A DNA stretch of 64,000 bases. Source: Lachnospiraceae bacterium. GTDB taxonomy: Bacteria > Bacillota > Clostridia > Lachnospirales > Lachnospiraceae. The stretch lies in assembly GCA_900771995.1 (NCBI GenBank), contig CAAGQC010000100.1:1-64000 (forward strand), given 5' to 3'. Shown piece by piece: positions 44,625-57,265 of the stretch; position 1 is the stretch's first letter, and every line of letters starts with the position of its first letter. A program made the position numbers and the translations under genes. Below the pieces are notes generated by a model that saw only the letters and a list, made by a program, of their open reading frames with translations, was not told the origin of the DNA and searched no databases.

Positions 44625-45572
44625 ATGAATATTTCCACCACTTTTCTCAATGCATTAAAGCGCACTTCCTCCGATATAGAAGGACAGCGTTCCCCGGAAA
44701 TTCTTCTGGGACAGCTTTATAATGTATCTCTGGAGGACAAAGGCTTTCTGCTGCCTCTGGCCGGTGGAGAATTCCGCCTCTCCGATCCCTTTTATTATGA
44801 ATGGAACCCGTTCCCCTCTTATCTGCTGCTCTACACCTTAGAGGGCAGCGCTGCACTTTCCACCCAGGGGACCGAAGTGGTGCTGGATCATGAGCATCTG
44901 CTGTTTCTGGATTGCAGTCAGGGCTTTTCCCTGCGGCTGTTGCAGGGAAAATGGCGCTTTCAGATGTTTTTCTTAAGCGGAAGGGAACTTTCTTCTTATT
45001 ATAGCATATTTCAGGCTAATTTTTTCTGTTGTTATCCGATTCCCATCGGTTCCTGTGTCTCACAGCGGATGCAGCAGCTGACGAAATTTCCCTTTACCCC
45101 CACTCCCGCAGAGCAGATGCAGCTTCACCGGGAGCTGACCGGTATGTTCACGGAGCTGGTGCTGTCCGCCCTGTCCGTCTCCCGGGATGCCAGACCCATC
45201 CCCGCCTATCTGCTGTCCATGAAAGCGGATTTTGAGGAAAACTATGCGGAAAGTCACTCTCTGGAATACTTTGAACAGGCCCTGGGGATCAGCCGCTACC
45301 GCCTGTGCCGGGAGTTCTCTGCAGCCTTCCATACCTCCCCGCTCCAGTATCTTCAGGAGAAAAAAATAGAAGCAGCCAAATCGCTGCTCCTATCTACAGA
45401 GGATCCGATCCATGAGGTGGGATCTGCGGTCGGCATTGACAATACCAACCATTTCATCCACCTGTTTAAAAAGCATACCGGTGTCACGCCCTTCGTCTAC
45501 CGGCAGAATGCGCCCCAGTCTATACGTGAGACACGCTGTCCTTCAATACCAGGCGGCCTTCCACCACGGTAA
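44625..45572 (+). CDS. AraC-family regulator of the mannan locus
   Basis: Regulator of 315 residues with an N-terminal cupin-like sensor (about 35-170) and a C-terminal double helix-turn-helix (about 210-295: FEQALGISRYRLCREF and VGSAVGIDNTNHFIHLFKKH). GGGAGGG precedes the ATG. The last 17 residues run past the usual domain end into sequence antisense to lacI; the two convergent genes overlap by 53 bases, suggesting loss of an earlier stop. It is divergent from the importer operon and probably activates it. Confidence 0.88.
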   Translation: MNISTTFLNALKRTSSDIEGQRSPEILLGQLYNVSLEDKGFLLPLAGGEFRLSDPFYYEWNPFPSYLLLYTLEGSAALSTQGTEVVLDHEHLLFLDCSQGFSLRLLQGKWRFQMFFLSGRELSSYYSIFQANFFCCYPIPIGSCVSQRMQQLTKFPFTPTPAEQMQLHRELTGMFTELVLSALSVSRDARPIPAYLLSMKADFEENYAESHSLEYFEQALGISRYRLCREFSAAFHTSPLQYLQEKKIEAAKSLLLSTEDPIHEVGSAVGIDNTNHFIHLFKKHTGVTPFVYRQNAPQSIRETRCPSIPGGLPPR

Positions 45573-46539
45573 CACCTGCCTTATAATTATCACTGGTGAT
45601 CTTCTTGATAATATTATGAATGGCTCTTCTGGCCATTTCTCCCATATCTACTTCATAAGTCGTGATACGGATGTCGCTGAGCCCGGGATACAGGTAGTTA
45701 TCAAATCCTACCACGGAAATATCCTCCGGCACACGATATCCGTTCTCCCGCAGCTTCTTGATGAGGAAGCTGGCGGTCAGATCGCAGTTGCATACGAATG
45801 CCGTGGGCATATCCTTGGGAATCTGCAGCATATTCACGGTATCGATCTTGCCGGTCTCAATATGACGGTCATCCAGCACCCATTCTCTCTTCTGTTCCAG
45901 TCCCAACTCCAACAGCGCTTTCTGGTAGCCGAAATAACGGTCCGTGATACTCTCTGTGGCAAGCAGGGTTCCCACATAAGCGATCCTGCGGTGTCCCATC
46001 CGGTACAGATAATAGGTCAGTTCATAGGTTCCGTAATAACTGTTGGAAATGACGGAATCGCTGGCTTCCCTTCCGTTATAATAATCCAGATAGATCACAG
46101 GGATCCCGGCTTCCGCATTCAGATGCTGTAAATAGCCGTCCAGCATCTTACCGATGACAATAATGCCGTCCACCTTGCGCTCCTGCACCAGCTTCGGCAG
46201 TCTGCCACTCTCTTCCTCCATGGATCCGATGACTTCCAGCATGGTAAAACATTCCTTGGCCGTAGCTCTGGTGGCCACCGACTGATACATCTGCCAGTAG
46301 AAGGATTCATATTTATCCAGGAACCTCTCAGAGATCAGGATCCCGATATTGTAGCTCTTCTGGTTCTGGCTCTTTCTTGCTGCGGACGGCTGCTGGTAAC
46401 CCAGTTCCTCCGCAATACTGCGGATCTTTTCTCTGACTTCCTCACTGACACCCTTTTGTCCCGACAATGCCTTGGACACGGTCACCGTGCTGACTCCTAC
46501 CTGTTCTGCGATATCTGCTAATTTTACTGCTTTTGCCAT
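45520..46539 (-). CDS. LacI-family repressor of the mannan locus
   Basis: Repressor of 339 residues: helix-turn-helix and hinge at the N-terminus (VKLADIAEQVGVSTVTVSKA, then EELGYQQPSAARKS) followed by a periplasmic-binding-protein-like ligand domain (about 65-335) with VPEDISVVGFDNYLYPGLSDI near 265. It would release its operator on binding a sugar of the locus. It has its own good promoter and lies between the alpha-galactosidase and the convergent AraC gene. Confidence 0.92.
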   Translation of the reverse strand: MAKAVKLADIAEQVGVSTVTVSKALSGQKGVSEEVREKIRSIAEELGYQQPSAARKSQNQKSYNIGILISERFLDKYESFYWQMYQSVATRATAKECFTMLEVIGSMEEESGRLPKLVQERKVDGIIVIGKMLDGYLQHLNAEAGIPVIYLDYYNGREASDSVISNSYYGTYELTYYLYRMGHRRIAYVGTLLATESITDRYFGYQKALLELGLEQKREWVLDDRHIETGKIDTVNMLQIPKDMPTAFVCNCDLTASFLIKKLRENGYRVPEDISVVGFDNYLYPGLSDIRITTYEVDMGEMARRAIHNIIKKITSDNYKAGVTVVEGRLVLKDSVSHV

Positions 46540-46601
46540 GATTTCGTACTCCTTATCGCTATTTTTTATACATTTCCCGATAAATCGTCAATTTTACTTC
46601 C

Positions 46602-46630
46602 ATATTAGATTTCTTAAAATCTTTTGTCAA
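46602..46630 (-). promoter_or_regulatory. Promoter of lacI-type gene
   Basis: On the minus strand perfect TTGACA (46625-46630), 17 bases, TAATAT (46602-46607), about 65 bases before the ATG. A second TTGACG lies closer to the gene. Confidence 0.65.
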
Positions 46631-46650
46631 GGCAGGCTGCCCTGTTATTT

Positions 46651-48858
46651 TTACACCTCGGTCAGGTGGATCAGCCTGCTGCGATAGTCTCCCCACAGAG
46701 GTGCCACCAGCAGTCCCGCCTGCATCAGCACATCACCGCCGAAGACTTCCCCCGTCTCCCCGATGCGGTACTGCTTCTCCGGTGCCAGTCCCTTCAGGCG
46801 TACTCTTCTGCTGTGGAAGTTGGGCCGGGACAGTACCTGTACATAGGTTACCAGTGCCTCTGTCCGATCCTTGGAAGCCACCATATAGCAGTCGTAGTTT
46901 CCATTTTCCAGGAAAGAGGCGATCCGGTAATAATCCCCTCTGCGGATCAGATCGTTGTATTTGTGGTACATGGCGGTCTGTGCGGGAATCTGCTGTCTGT
47001 CCTCCTCCGGGATCTTCGTGATATCCAGCTCGTAGCCGAAGGTGCCCGCCAGTGCCACATGGCCTCTGGTCTCGAAGGGTGTGACTCTTCCCACTGTATG
47101 GTTCGGGCAGTCCGATACATGGGCACCCATGGTGGACAGCGGATACAACAGCATGGTGCCTTCCTGGATCTTCAACCGCTCGATGGCATCCGTATCATCG
47201 GAGCACCAGATCTGCGGACTGTAATATAACATACCGGGGTCGAATCTGGCTCCGCCGCCGGAGCAGTTCTCCAGAAGCAGATGTGGGAATTCTGCCAGCA
47301 GTCTCTCCTGCAATTCATACACGCCCAGCACATATCTGTGATACAGCTCTCCCTGACGGTCCGCGGGCAGCTCCACGCTTCCCAGATCCGAAAGCTGCCT
47401 GTTCATATCCCATTTCACATATTCGATGTTGGCGCTGTGCAGAACCGCCGCCACGCTCTCAAAGGCATGATCTCTGACTTCCCTGCGGGACAGATCCAGC
47501 ACATACTGGTTCCGGCATAAGCTGCCCGCCCGTCCCGGAATGGCGATGGCCCAGTCGGGATGCTCTCTGTACAGATCCGAATCCGGGGAGATCATCTCCG
47601 GCTCGAACCAGATACCGAACTTCATGCCCAGAGCATTGACCTGATCCACCAGCGGCTTCAGTCCCCCCGGCAGCTTCTTCTCGTTGACCTTCCAGTCGCC
47701 CAGGCTGGTGCTGTCATCGTTACGGTGTCCGAACCAGCCGTCGTCCATGACCAGCATCTCAATGCCAAGCTTTGACGCCTGCTCTGCGATCTTCAATAAT
47801 TTTTCGGTGTTAAAATCAAAATAGGTGGCTTCCCAGTTGTTGATCAGGATCGGGCGTTTCTTATCCCGGTATTCTCCGCGGATCAGATGCTTGCGGTACA
47901 AATCGTGGTAATGCCGGGTCATGCCGCCCAGACCTTCCGCGGAATAGGTCATAACGACTTCCGGAGCCACAAAGCTTTCGCCCTGCTCCAGCTTCCAGAC
48001 GAAGTTCTCCGGATGGATTCCCATGACCATGCGGATGGAATCAAACTGGGAAAGCTCCGCCTGCGCCAGGAAGTTGCCGGAATAGACAAAGTGCATGCCG
48101 TAGACTTCTCCGTTATCCTGCGTTGCATCTTCGGAAAGCAGTGCGATAAACGGATGCTCCTGATGGGAAGATTCTCCCCGCACGGAGCCGACGCTCTGCT
48201 TGCCGTGCATCAGGCTTCTTCTCTCCATCTGGCGCTCTCTTGCCCAGGAGCCGTGTAAGGTGAGGACATCGTATTTTTCATCCGTGCAGTCCAGATCCAG
48301 ACAGGCGGACATAACCTTGGTCAGATAAACCGGCTGTGCAGCCGTATTTTTCAGGATCACACTGCGGGTGATCACATCTTCTTTTTCAAAAGTCGTATAC
48401 AGCAGATCCGCGGCAAGGCCGATGGCCGGATCCGCCAGATGCAGGATCAGGGTATCGCAGTCCTCCTCCCCCGGGAAGGTGGAGGGTAGGCCGGGAAGGG
48501 CAGGCTTGCTCTTCACGATCTCGTGGGAAACGTACTGTAGCTGTACGCCCACATGTCCCTCTGTCGTGCGCACGGAAATGGCGCTTTCTCTGTAATCGCC
48601 CAGTCCGTTCCCCGGGTACTCCATGGGGAAGGAATCCAGAAACGAAACACGTTCTCTGTTATTCTTGGAGGGAACAAAAGGAGCTTCCCCCGTGCGCATC
48701 AGATATACCGGTGCCGGTGTGCCCTCGGTATACTGCAATTTCCGGCCGTAATATACGTGTCCCACAAAGTTCTCCTGATCCACGATGGCGAAAAGGTAGC
48801 TGGTGTGCTCCGTGTCCAGCCAGAAGGTTCTGTCCTGTTCTATGTATCTGATTGCCAT
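46651..48858 (-). CDS. GH36 alpha-galactosidase
   Basis: Cytoplasmic alpha-galactosidase of 735 residues: N-terminal beta-supersandwich (about 1-330), catalytic barrel (about 335-640) and C-terminal beta domain. The nucleophile is D484 in EYVKWDMNRQ; the acid is in WCSDDTDAIERLK near 551-563. MDDGWFGHRNDD near 371 is the other family block. It would strip alpha-1,6-galactose from galactomannan oligosaccharides (or raffinose-type sugars) before epimerisation and phosphorolysis. No signal peptide. Confidence 0.93.
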   Translation of the reverse strand: MAIRYIEQDRTFWLDTEHTSYLFAIVDQENFVGHVYYGRKLQYTEGTPAPVYLMRTGEAPFVPSKNNRERVSFLDSFPMEYPGNGLGDYRESAISVRTTEGHVGVQLQYVSHEIVKSKPALPGLPSTFPGEEDCDTLILHLADPAIGLAADLLYTTFEKEDVITRSVILKNTAAQPVYLTKVMSACLDLDCTDEKYDVLTLHGSWARERQMERRSLMHGKQSVGSVRGESSHQEHPFIALLSEDATQDNGEVYGMHFVYSGNFLAQAELSQFDSIRMVMGIHPENFVWKLEQGESFVAPEVVMTYSAEGLGGMTRHYHDLYRKHLIRGEYRDKKRPILINNWEATYFDFNTEKLLKIAEQASKLGIEMLVMDDGWFGHRNDDSTSLGDWKVNEKKLPGGLKPLVDQVNALGMKFGIWFEPEMISPDSDLYREHPDWAIAIPGRAGSLCRNQYVLDLSRREVRDHAFESVAAVLHSANIEYVKWDMNRQLSDLGSVELPADRQGELYHRYVLGVYELQERLLAEFPHLLLENCSGGGARFDPGMLYYSPQIWCSDDTDAIERLKIQEGTMLLYPLSTMGAHVSDCPNHTVGRVTPFETRGHVALAGTFGYELDITKIPEEDRQQIPAQTAMYHKYNDLIRRGDYYRIASFLENGNYDCYMVASKDRTEALVTYVQVLSRPNFHSRRVRLKGLAPEKQYRIGETGEVFGGDVLMQAGLLVAPLWGDYRSRLIHLTEV

Positions 48859-48984
48859 AATTTACCTCTTTTCTCAAAAAAGTTTTCTAAAATCGGGAAC
48901 TGCTATTGCAAGATTAACGTCTTTCTTTCCTGCTTTCTTCGAGTAACAGTCCCGTCTATCCTCTGTGCTTTCTTACAGTATCCG

Positions 48985-49641
48985 TCACAACTGCAAAAAG
49001 ACAAAGGGATCTTCCGGCCCGGTCTTTAAAAACTGCATCAGCATCAGCCCGCAGCGCATGGACACCCGTTCCTCTCTGAGGATCCGGAGCGCTTCCTGTC
49101 TGTCCGCCAGAATCACCTGAATGTCCTCGGTGTTCTCCATCTGCTGTCCCACATTCTCCGTCACGGTTCCGAAGATCAGGCTGCCGCTTTCGTCCGTCAG
49201 TCCCTGTGCCAGAAAAAAGCCTCTGCGGAAGGACGGTTCTCCGCCCTCGTAGACCTCCAGCCTCCAGCCGGTCTCCTCGATCATTTCCCGGCAGGCGGCT
49301 TCCGAAGCGGTCTCCCTCGGTTCAATCAGCCCTGCCGGGAGTTCATACAGATAGTCATTCACGGGATACCGGTATTGCCGTACCAGCACCAGCCGTTCCC
49401 CGTCCGCGGTCACCGCATAGACCGCCATACCCTCGGGACGCAGGCTGTGAGTCTTGTGCTTGATGTTATTTTCATCGTTCCGGGAAGCAAAATAATAGTG
49501 AAACGGTGTACCGTCCCGTCCCAACGCATCAATGTGATACAGGTTTAAAAACGGATTGTCCGTCTGTTTTTCGATTCCACGATAATGCTTTCTGTCATTT
49601 TCTTTTGATTCCAGATTTTCCATGCCTTCTCTATGCTCCAT
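48985..49641 (-). CDS. NUDIX hydrolase (ADP-ribose pyrophosphatase-like)
   Basis: NUDIX-fold hydrolase of about 218 residues. The box GLIEPRETASEAACREMIEETGW fits GX5EX7REUXEEXGU fully, so it should be catalytically active on a nucleoside-diphosphate-linked substrate; the upstream VRQYRYPVNDYLYELPAG is typical of ADP-ribose/ADP-sugar pyrophosphatases. The start is uncertain: ATG 49641 has AGGAAG close by, ATG 49623 is nearly as good, while the much longer open frame up to 49830 would run into the preceding gene and looks non-coding. Confidence 0.85.
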   Translation of the reverse strand: MEHREGMENLESKENDRKHYRGIEKQTDNPFLNLYHIDALGRDGTPFHYYFASRNDENNIKHKTHSLRPEGMAVYAVTADGERLVLVRQYRYPVNDYLYELPAGLIEPRETASEAACREMIEETGWRLEVYEGGEPSFRRGFFLAQGLTDESGSLIFGTVTENVGQQMENTEDIQVILADRQEALRILREERVSMRCGLMLMQFLKTGPEDPFVFLQL

Positions 49642-49721
49642 ATCTTCCTGTCCCTGTCGTGATCTGCCATCCTCCGTTCTGCGAAGCATATCTGCCGCAG
49701 ACGAAACCCGGCGTGACCAAA

Positions 49722-50390
49722 CTACTGCAAGATTTCTTCCAGTAATGCTACCGCCAGTTCCGGATTCTTCATACCATCCGCCAGCCCCACAGCCGCGGTC
49801 TCCTGATACCATCCGGTCTTTTTCACCCATTCGTTATTCTCCAGCCGGATCCCCGCCACGATGGTCTCTCCCGTCATGGTATCCAGTACCGTGATCTGCT
49901 GCTCCTCGTATTTTGCCAGCAGGTCCTCCGGCAGGTAATCCCGCAGATCCTCCAGATAATCCGTGCCGCCCATAAGCTTTAAGAACTCTTCATCGGAGAA
50001 AAATACATCCACCGACCGGGTCATGAACAATACCTGAATCGTGCTGAGATTCGTGGAATCCACATCGGAATCCGAATTCGGATCGATCCAGATCGTATAG
50101 TTTAAATTTACCACATCCCGTTTGGAGGTCACTCCGTGCTCCCGCAGGAAATCCGTGAAATAATCGGAGCTGGTGGCCTCGATGTGCTCTCCGTCCGTAT
50201 TCACCGCCATGACTCCCATGACGAAGCTGGTCTTGGTGGCAAAGTGTACGATCAGGAAGATAACGATGGCAATTCCCGCCACCACACCTACAGTGATCCA
50301 CAGATAATAGTCTATAAAATACTGCCATTTTTCGGTGGGAGACAGTTCTTTCCATTGCTCTTTCTGCCGGATGCGATCCTCTTTTTCCAT
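49722..50390 (-). CDS. Single-pass membrane protein, unknown function
   Basis: A 222-residue protein with a charged cytoplasmic N-terminus (MEKEDRIRQKEQWKELSPTE), one membrane helix at about 32-54 (WITVGVVAGIAIVIFLIVHF), and an extracellular domain of about 165 residues, acidic, without cysteines or recognisable motifs. I do not recognise the family; proteins of this layout occur in Lachnospiraceae. GGGAG precedes the start at 50390. It lies about 80 bases upstream of the NUDIX gene on the same strand, with no visible terminator between them. Confidence 0.7.
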   Translation of the reverse strand: MEKEDRIRQKEQWKELSPTEKWQYFIDYYLWITVGVVAGIAIVIFLIVHFATKTSFVMGVMAVNTDGEHIEATSSDYFTDFLREHGVTSKRDVVNLNYTIWIDPNSDSDVDSTNLSTIQVLFMTRSVDVFFSDEEFLKLMGGTDYLEDLRDYLPEDLLAKYEEQQITVLDTMTGETIVAGIRLENNEWVKKTGWYQETAAVGLADGMKNPELAVALLEEILQ

Positions 50391-50535
50391 CTGCTGTCTC
50401 CCTTCTGTGCTCTGTTTTTTCAAATAGTATCCTGATAATACTATTATTTTTCTTTTTCAGTATACCAGACTAATTTAATCTTGTACATCGCCTTTTTTAA
50501 TATATTTTAGGTTTAATTTTGTTAAAAATAAACAG

Positions 50536-50574
50536 AAAAAGCCCTGCCTTGCACTTAATTTAGCATGGCAGAGC
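50536..50574 (-). terminator. Terminator after the sugar kinase
   Basis: On the minus strand GCTCTGCCATGC and GTGCAAGGCAGGGC pair around an AT-rich loop, followed by TTTTT. It starts about 45 bases after the kinase stop. Confidence 0.82.
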
Positions 50575-50620
50575 CTGTAGTTCTCTATTTCTATGATCTG
50601 ATAAAGCGGGAAAATCCGTT

Positions 50621-51655
50621 TTAGCGGTCCATCTCGGCAATACGTCCGGTGGACTTGTGCTCCTTGATGATTCCCTGGATCTCCTTTAAGTCAGTGCACA
50701 GCAGGTCGCCGGGAATGGTATTTTTCAGGGCACTGATGGCATTGCCGTATTCCAGTGCTCTCTGGTATTCGCCGGGATGTGCCAGCAGTCCATACAGGAC
50801 ACCGGAGATATAAGCGTCACCGCTGCCAATACGGTCCACGACCTCGATATCGGTGTAGGGTGCCTCCTCATAGTAGGTGTCATCCTTGGCACTGTAAATG
50901 ATGGAACCGAAGGTATGACGCTTCGGGCTATGTACGATACGCTGTGTGGAGGCCACGATGGAGATCGGGTATTCTTCCGTAAAGCTCTTCATAATGCTCT
51001 TGGCATCGCCTTCCTTTAGGAAGGTCAGACGTGCGGTATCTTCGGAGCAGAAGAAAATATCCACATAAGGCAGGATGGATTCGATGCATTCCTTGGCCTC
51101 GGCACCGGTCCACAGGTTGCCGCGGAAGTTCACGTCGAAGGAGATGATAGCACCCTGTGCCTTAAAACGCTTGATCATCTCAATGGCAGTAGCCCGCAGT
51201 TCCGGGCTGAGCGCCAGAGTGATGCCGCTGGTATGGAAGCAGCGGGTATCGCTGTAGATCTTGTCATCATAGTCATCTACGGTCAGCTTGTTGATCGAGG
51301 TATTCTTACGGTCATATACAATACGGGGCTTTCTGGGGTAAGCACCATTCTCGTAATAGTACACACCCAGTCTGGCATCCTTGTCATCATCGTATACCAG
51401 ATAGTCATCACTGACGCCGCAGAGACGTACACGGTTCTTGATATATACGCCCAGGTCATTGGCCGGCAGCTTGGAGATGATACCGCAGCGCAGTCCCAGC
51501 ATTGCCGCACCGGTGATGGCATTCAGTTCGGCGCCTCCGGCCTGCTTACTGAAGCTGTCGCCTCTGGTGATACGCTCGTTGTCGGGCGGTGATAATCTCA
51601 GCATAATCTCTCCCAGGGAGAGCAGGTCAAATTCCTTTTTCTCAGTCAGTTCCAT
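50621..51655 (-). CDS. PfkB-family sugar kinase, KDG kinase-like
   Basis: Ribokinase-fold kinase of 344 residues. Substrate-side LSLGEIMLRLSPP and QAGGAELNAITGAAMLGL open the protein; the phosphate-binding catalytic motif is DRIGSGDAYISG near 275-290. Overall it resembles 2-keto-3-deoxygluconate kinases, which would fit uronate use by the GH88 locus 20 kb away, but sugar choice in this family is hard to read. The start at 51655 has GGGAG 8 bases upstream; an earlier frame start at 51727 lacks one. Monocistronic. Confidence 0.8.
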   Translation of the reverse strand: MELTEKKEFDLLSLGEIMLRLSPPDNERITRGDSFSKQAGGAELNAITGAAMLGLRCGIISKLPANDLGVYIKNRVRLCGVSDDYLVYDDDKDARLGVYYYENGAYPRKPRIVYDRKNTSINKLTVDDYDDKIYSDTRCFHTSGITLALSPELRATAIEMIKRFKAQGAIISFDVNFRGNLWTGAEAKECIESILPYVDIFFCSEDTARLTFLKEGDAKSIMKSFTEEYPISIVASTQRIVHSPKRHTFGSIIYSAKDDTYYEEAPYTDIEVVDRIGSGDAYISGVLYGLLAHPGEYQRALEYGNAISALKNTIPGDLLCTDLKEIQGIIKEHKSTGRIAEMDR

Positions 51656-51829
51656 AATATAAACTCCCATCTGCATTTTGCCAAATGCTGTATTACAGGT
51701 TCTCCGGTATTCCTCACAGCACGCCATTGAAACCCCTTACATTTTTTCTTTACATTTGTACTATAACACAAATATACGGCGTCGGTAAAGGCACTGGGCA
51801 TTAATTAAAAATTTAACATAGCTCATTGC

Positions 51830-51858
51830 TTGTCAATTAAAATAAGGCTTGTTATACT
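51830..51858 (+). promoter_or_regulatory. Promoter of the GT39-like gene
   Basis: TTGTCA (51830-51835), 17 bases, TATACT (51853-51858), about 55 bases before the ATG. Confidence 0.65.
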
Positions 51859-51913
51859 TGGAGTGGTCATATTATGCTTACTACTATTCTATTCATAGAA
51901 AGGATCTTTTTTG

Positions 51914-53500
51914 ATGAAACAGAAATCATTATCTCTTCCCTCCTGGCTGCTCCCCCTGCTTCTGATGCTGTTGGGTGGTATTCTGCGGCTGGCCTGGCTG
52001 GGAAATGTTCCCGGAGGTATTCATCAGGATGAAAGCTTCGTAGCCTGGAACGCCTTTGCCCTGCTCCACGAAGGAATGGATTCTGCAGGTCATGTCTGGC
52101 CGGTATATATGGCAGACTGGGGTGATGGCCACAGCGCTCTGTATGTCTGGCTGCTCATTCCCCTGCTTGCCTTGAACGGCGGACATATCAGCCCCGTTCT
52201 GAGCCGTCTGCCCCAGGCAGTCGTAAGTATTTTTACCCTCTGGGCAGTCTATTGTCTGTTAAAGCGTATGTTTGACAAAAAGCTTGCCACCTGGGGGCTG
52301 TTTCTGCTGGCTGTCTGTCCCTGGCATATCATGATGTCCCGCTGGGGTCTGGATGCCAATCTGGCTCCCGGTTTTCTGATCTTCGGCCTGTATTTCTTCG
52401 TCAGGGGCATGGAGGACCGGCGTTTCCTTCCCGTGTCCGGACTTTTTTATGGTCTGAGTCTCTACTGTTATGCCGTCATCTGGCCGATCGTGCCGCTGAT
52501 CCTGCTGTTGCAGATCGGTTATGCCCTGGCTTTCCGGAAAATACGGATCGACCGGTACAGCGTAGGCGCTACACTGATTCTGGGGCTTCTGGCACTGCCG
52601 TTACTTTTGTTTCTCTGTGTAAATTCCGGGATCCTGCCGGAGATCACGCTGCCTTTTCTGACCATTCCGAAAATGGGAGGCTATCGCGGTTCCGAGGTGG
52701 CTTTCTCCCTTTCAAAAATGTATCAGAATCTGCGGACGGCGCTGTCTCTGCTGTATCACCAGAATACCGGCACTCCCTATGACATTCTGCTGCCCTGGGG
52801 ACTTTTCTACGATATCGGCCGCGTGTTCATTGTGATCGGAGCCGTCTCTCTGTGTATCCGCGTCGGGAAAAGGCTGATACAGCGGACTTTTGTCTGGGAG
52901 ACTTTTCTGCTGATCCAACTGATCGGCGGTGGCTTCAACTGTCTGATCGTGACTGCCGTCCTGCATCAGATCGACGCCTTGTATATTCCCCTTGTGCTGT
53001 GTGAGGCCTGGGGTGTATACACGCTGTTACAGGCCCTGCAGAAGCTCCGGCCCCATCTTGCCACTGCGGCCGCCACACTGCTTGCCCTGTGTTATCTGGT
53101 CTGTCTGGTACTGTTCCAGCGGGACTATTATACGGAATACCGGGATCTGACGGATGCCTATTTTGCCAAGGGCGTGGGCCAATGTGTGGAATATGCCCTG
53201 CAGCAATGTGAGGAAACCGGCATCTCCACGATCTCCGTGGAAAAGGGGGCGCAATGGCCAAGGCTTCTCTTCTATACCGAGACCCTGCCGTCCCAGTACC
53301 TTGCCACCGTTACCTACGATGTGGCTCCGGCGCCTGCCGCCTTTACAACGTCGGACAATATCCGGATCAACACCAGGATCAATTACGATACGATCAGTTC
53401 CGACAGTATTTATATTATTTATTACACGGACGAGGCTGTTTTCTCTGAGGACTTCACCCTGACACCTTTTTACGACTGGTATGTGGCGGTCCCTAAATAG
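51914..53500 (+). CDS. GT39-like membrane glycosyltransferase
   Basis: Polytopic membrane protein of 528 residues with about eleven helices and a C-terminal extracellular domain (about 410-528). The first loop carries GGIHQDESFVAWNA, the acidic motif of GT-C enzymes of the protein O-mannosyltransferase/ArnT group that take sugar from a polyprenyl-phosphate donor. LLAVCPWHIMMSRWGLDANLA is the second typical block. Acceptor and sugar unknown; a cell-surface glycan or protein is expected. ATG at 51914 follows AAGGAT; a TTG at 51911 is the alternative. Its 3' end overlaps a small convergent gene by 8 bases. Confidence 0.8.
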   Translation: MKQKSLSLPSWLLPLLLMLLGGILRLAWLGNVPGGIHQDESFVAWNAFALLHEGMDSAGHVWPVYMADWGDGHSALYVWLLIPLLALNGGHISPVLSRLPQAVVSIFTLWAVYCLLKRMFDKKLATWGLFLLAVCPWHIMMSRWGLDANLAPGFLIFGLYFFVRGMEDRRFLPVSGLFYGLSLYCYAVIWPIVPLILLLQIGYALAFRKIRIDRYSVGATLILGLLALPLLLFLCVNSGILPEITLPFLTIPKMGGYRGSEVAFSLSKMYQNLRTALSLLYHQNTGTPYDILLPWGLFYDIGRVFIVIGAVSLCIRVGKRLIQRTFVWETFLLIQLIGGGFNCLIVTAVLHQIDALYIPLVLCEAWGVYTLLQALQKLRPHLATAAATLLALCYLVCLVLFQRDYYTEYRDLTDAYFAKGVGQCVEYALQQCEETGISTISVEKGAQWPRLLFYTETLPSQYLATVTYDVAPAPAAFTTSDNIRINTRINYDTISSDSIYIIYYTDEAVFSEDFTLTPFYDWYVAVPK

Positions 53501-53597
53501 CTTCCATGTAATCGAAGTAGTCGTCCTCGCTGGCAAATAAGATATATTCATTCTCCACATATCCCATATAGCCGCTGGCTGTCACATATCCTTTCAT
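53493..53597 (-). CDS. Conserved-looking 34-residue small protein
   Basis: A short gene with an ideal ribosome site (AAGGAGG, 6 bases before ATG). The product starts MKGYVTASGYMGYVENEY and ends in an acidic, aromatic tail (SEDDYFDYMEAI). It is rich in Tyr and Asp/Glu, has no membrane segment and no cysteine. I have an impression of similar short proteins with a Gly-Tyr-Met-Gly-Tyr-Val core in Lachnospiraceae but know no function. It follows mfd on the same strand, and its whole ribosome site is in the 3' arm of a 16-base hairpin. Confidence 0.65.
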   Translation of the reverse strand: MKGYVTASGYMGYVENEYILFASEDDYFDYMEAI

Positions 53598-53601
53598 GAA
53601 A

Positions 53602-53648
53602 ATACCTCCTTATCAGATCCTTTGTTTCCGGTTCTGATAAGAAGGTAT
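53602..53648 (-). promoter_or_regulatory. Hairpin sequestering the small gene's ribosome site
   Basis: Arms at 53633-53648 and 53602-53617 pair over 16 bases with one mismatch around a 15-base loop (minus strand ATACCTTCTTATCAGA with TCTGATAAGGAGGTAT). The AAGGAGG of the 34-codon gene lies entirely inside the 3' arm. TTTTC follows, so it may also terminate mfd transcription. Either way it should limit translation of the small gene. Confidence 0.7.
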
Positions 53649-53674
53649 CATTTTTATAGTCCCATAAAGCTCTC

Positions 53675-57238
<3,564 letters not shown>

Positions 57239-57265
57239 CTTATTTTCCTCTTACTATGACGACCG

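Noticed and set aside
49642..49830. 63-residue N-terminal extension of the NUDIX protein
   Set aside because: Gly/Arg/Ser-rich, runs into the preceding gene, no ribosome site; NUDIX homologues begin near residue 64-70 of that frame.
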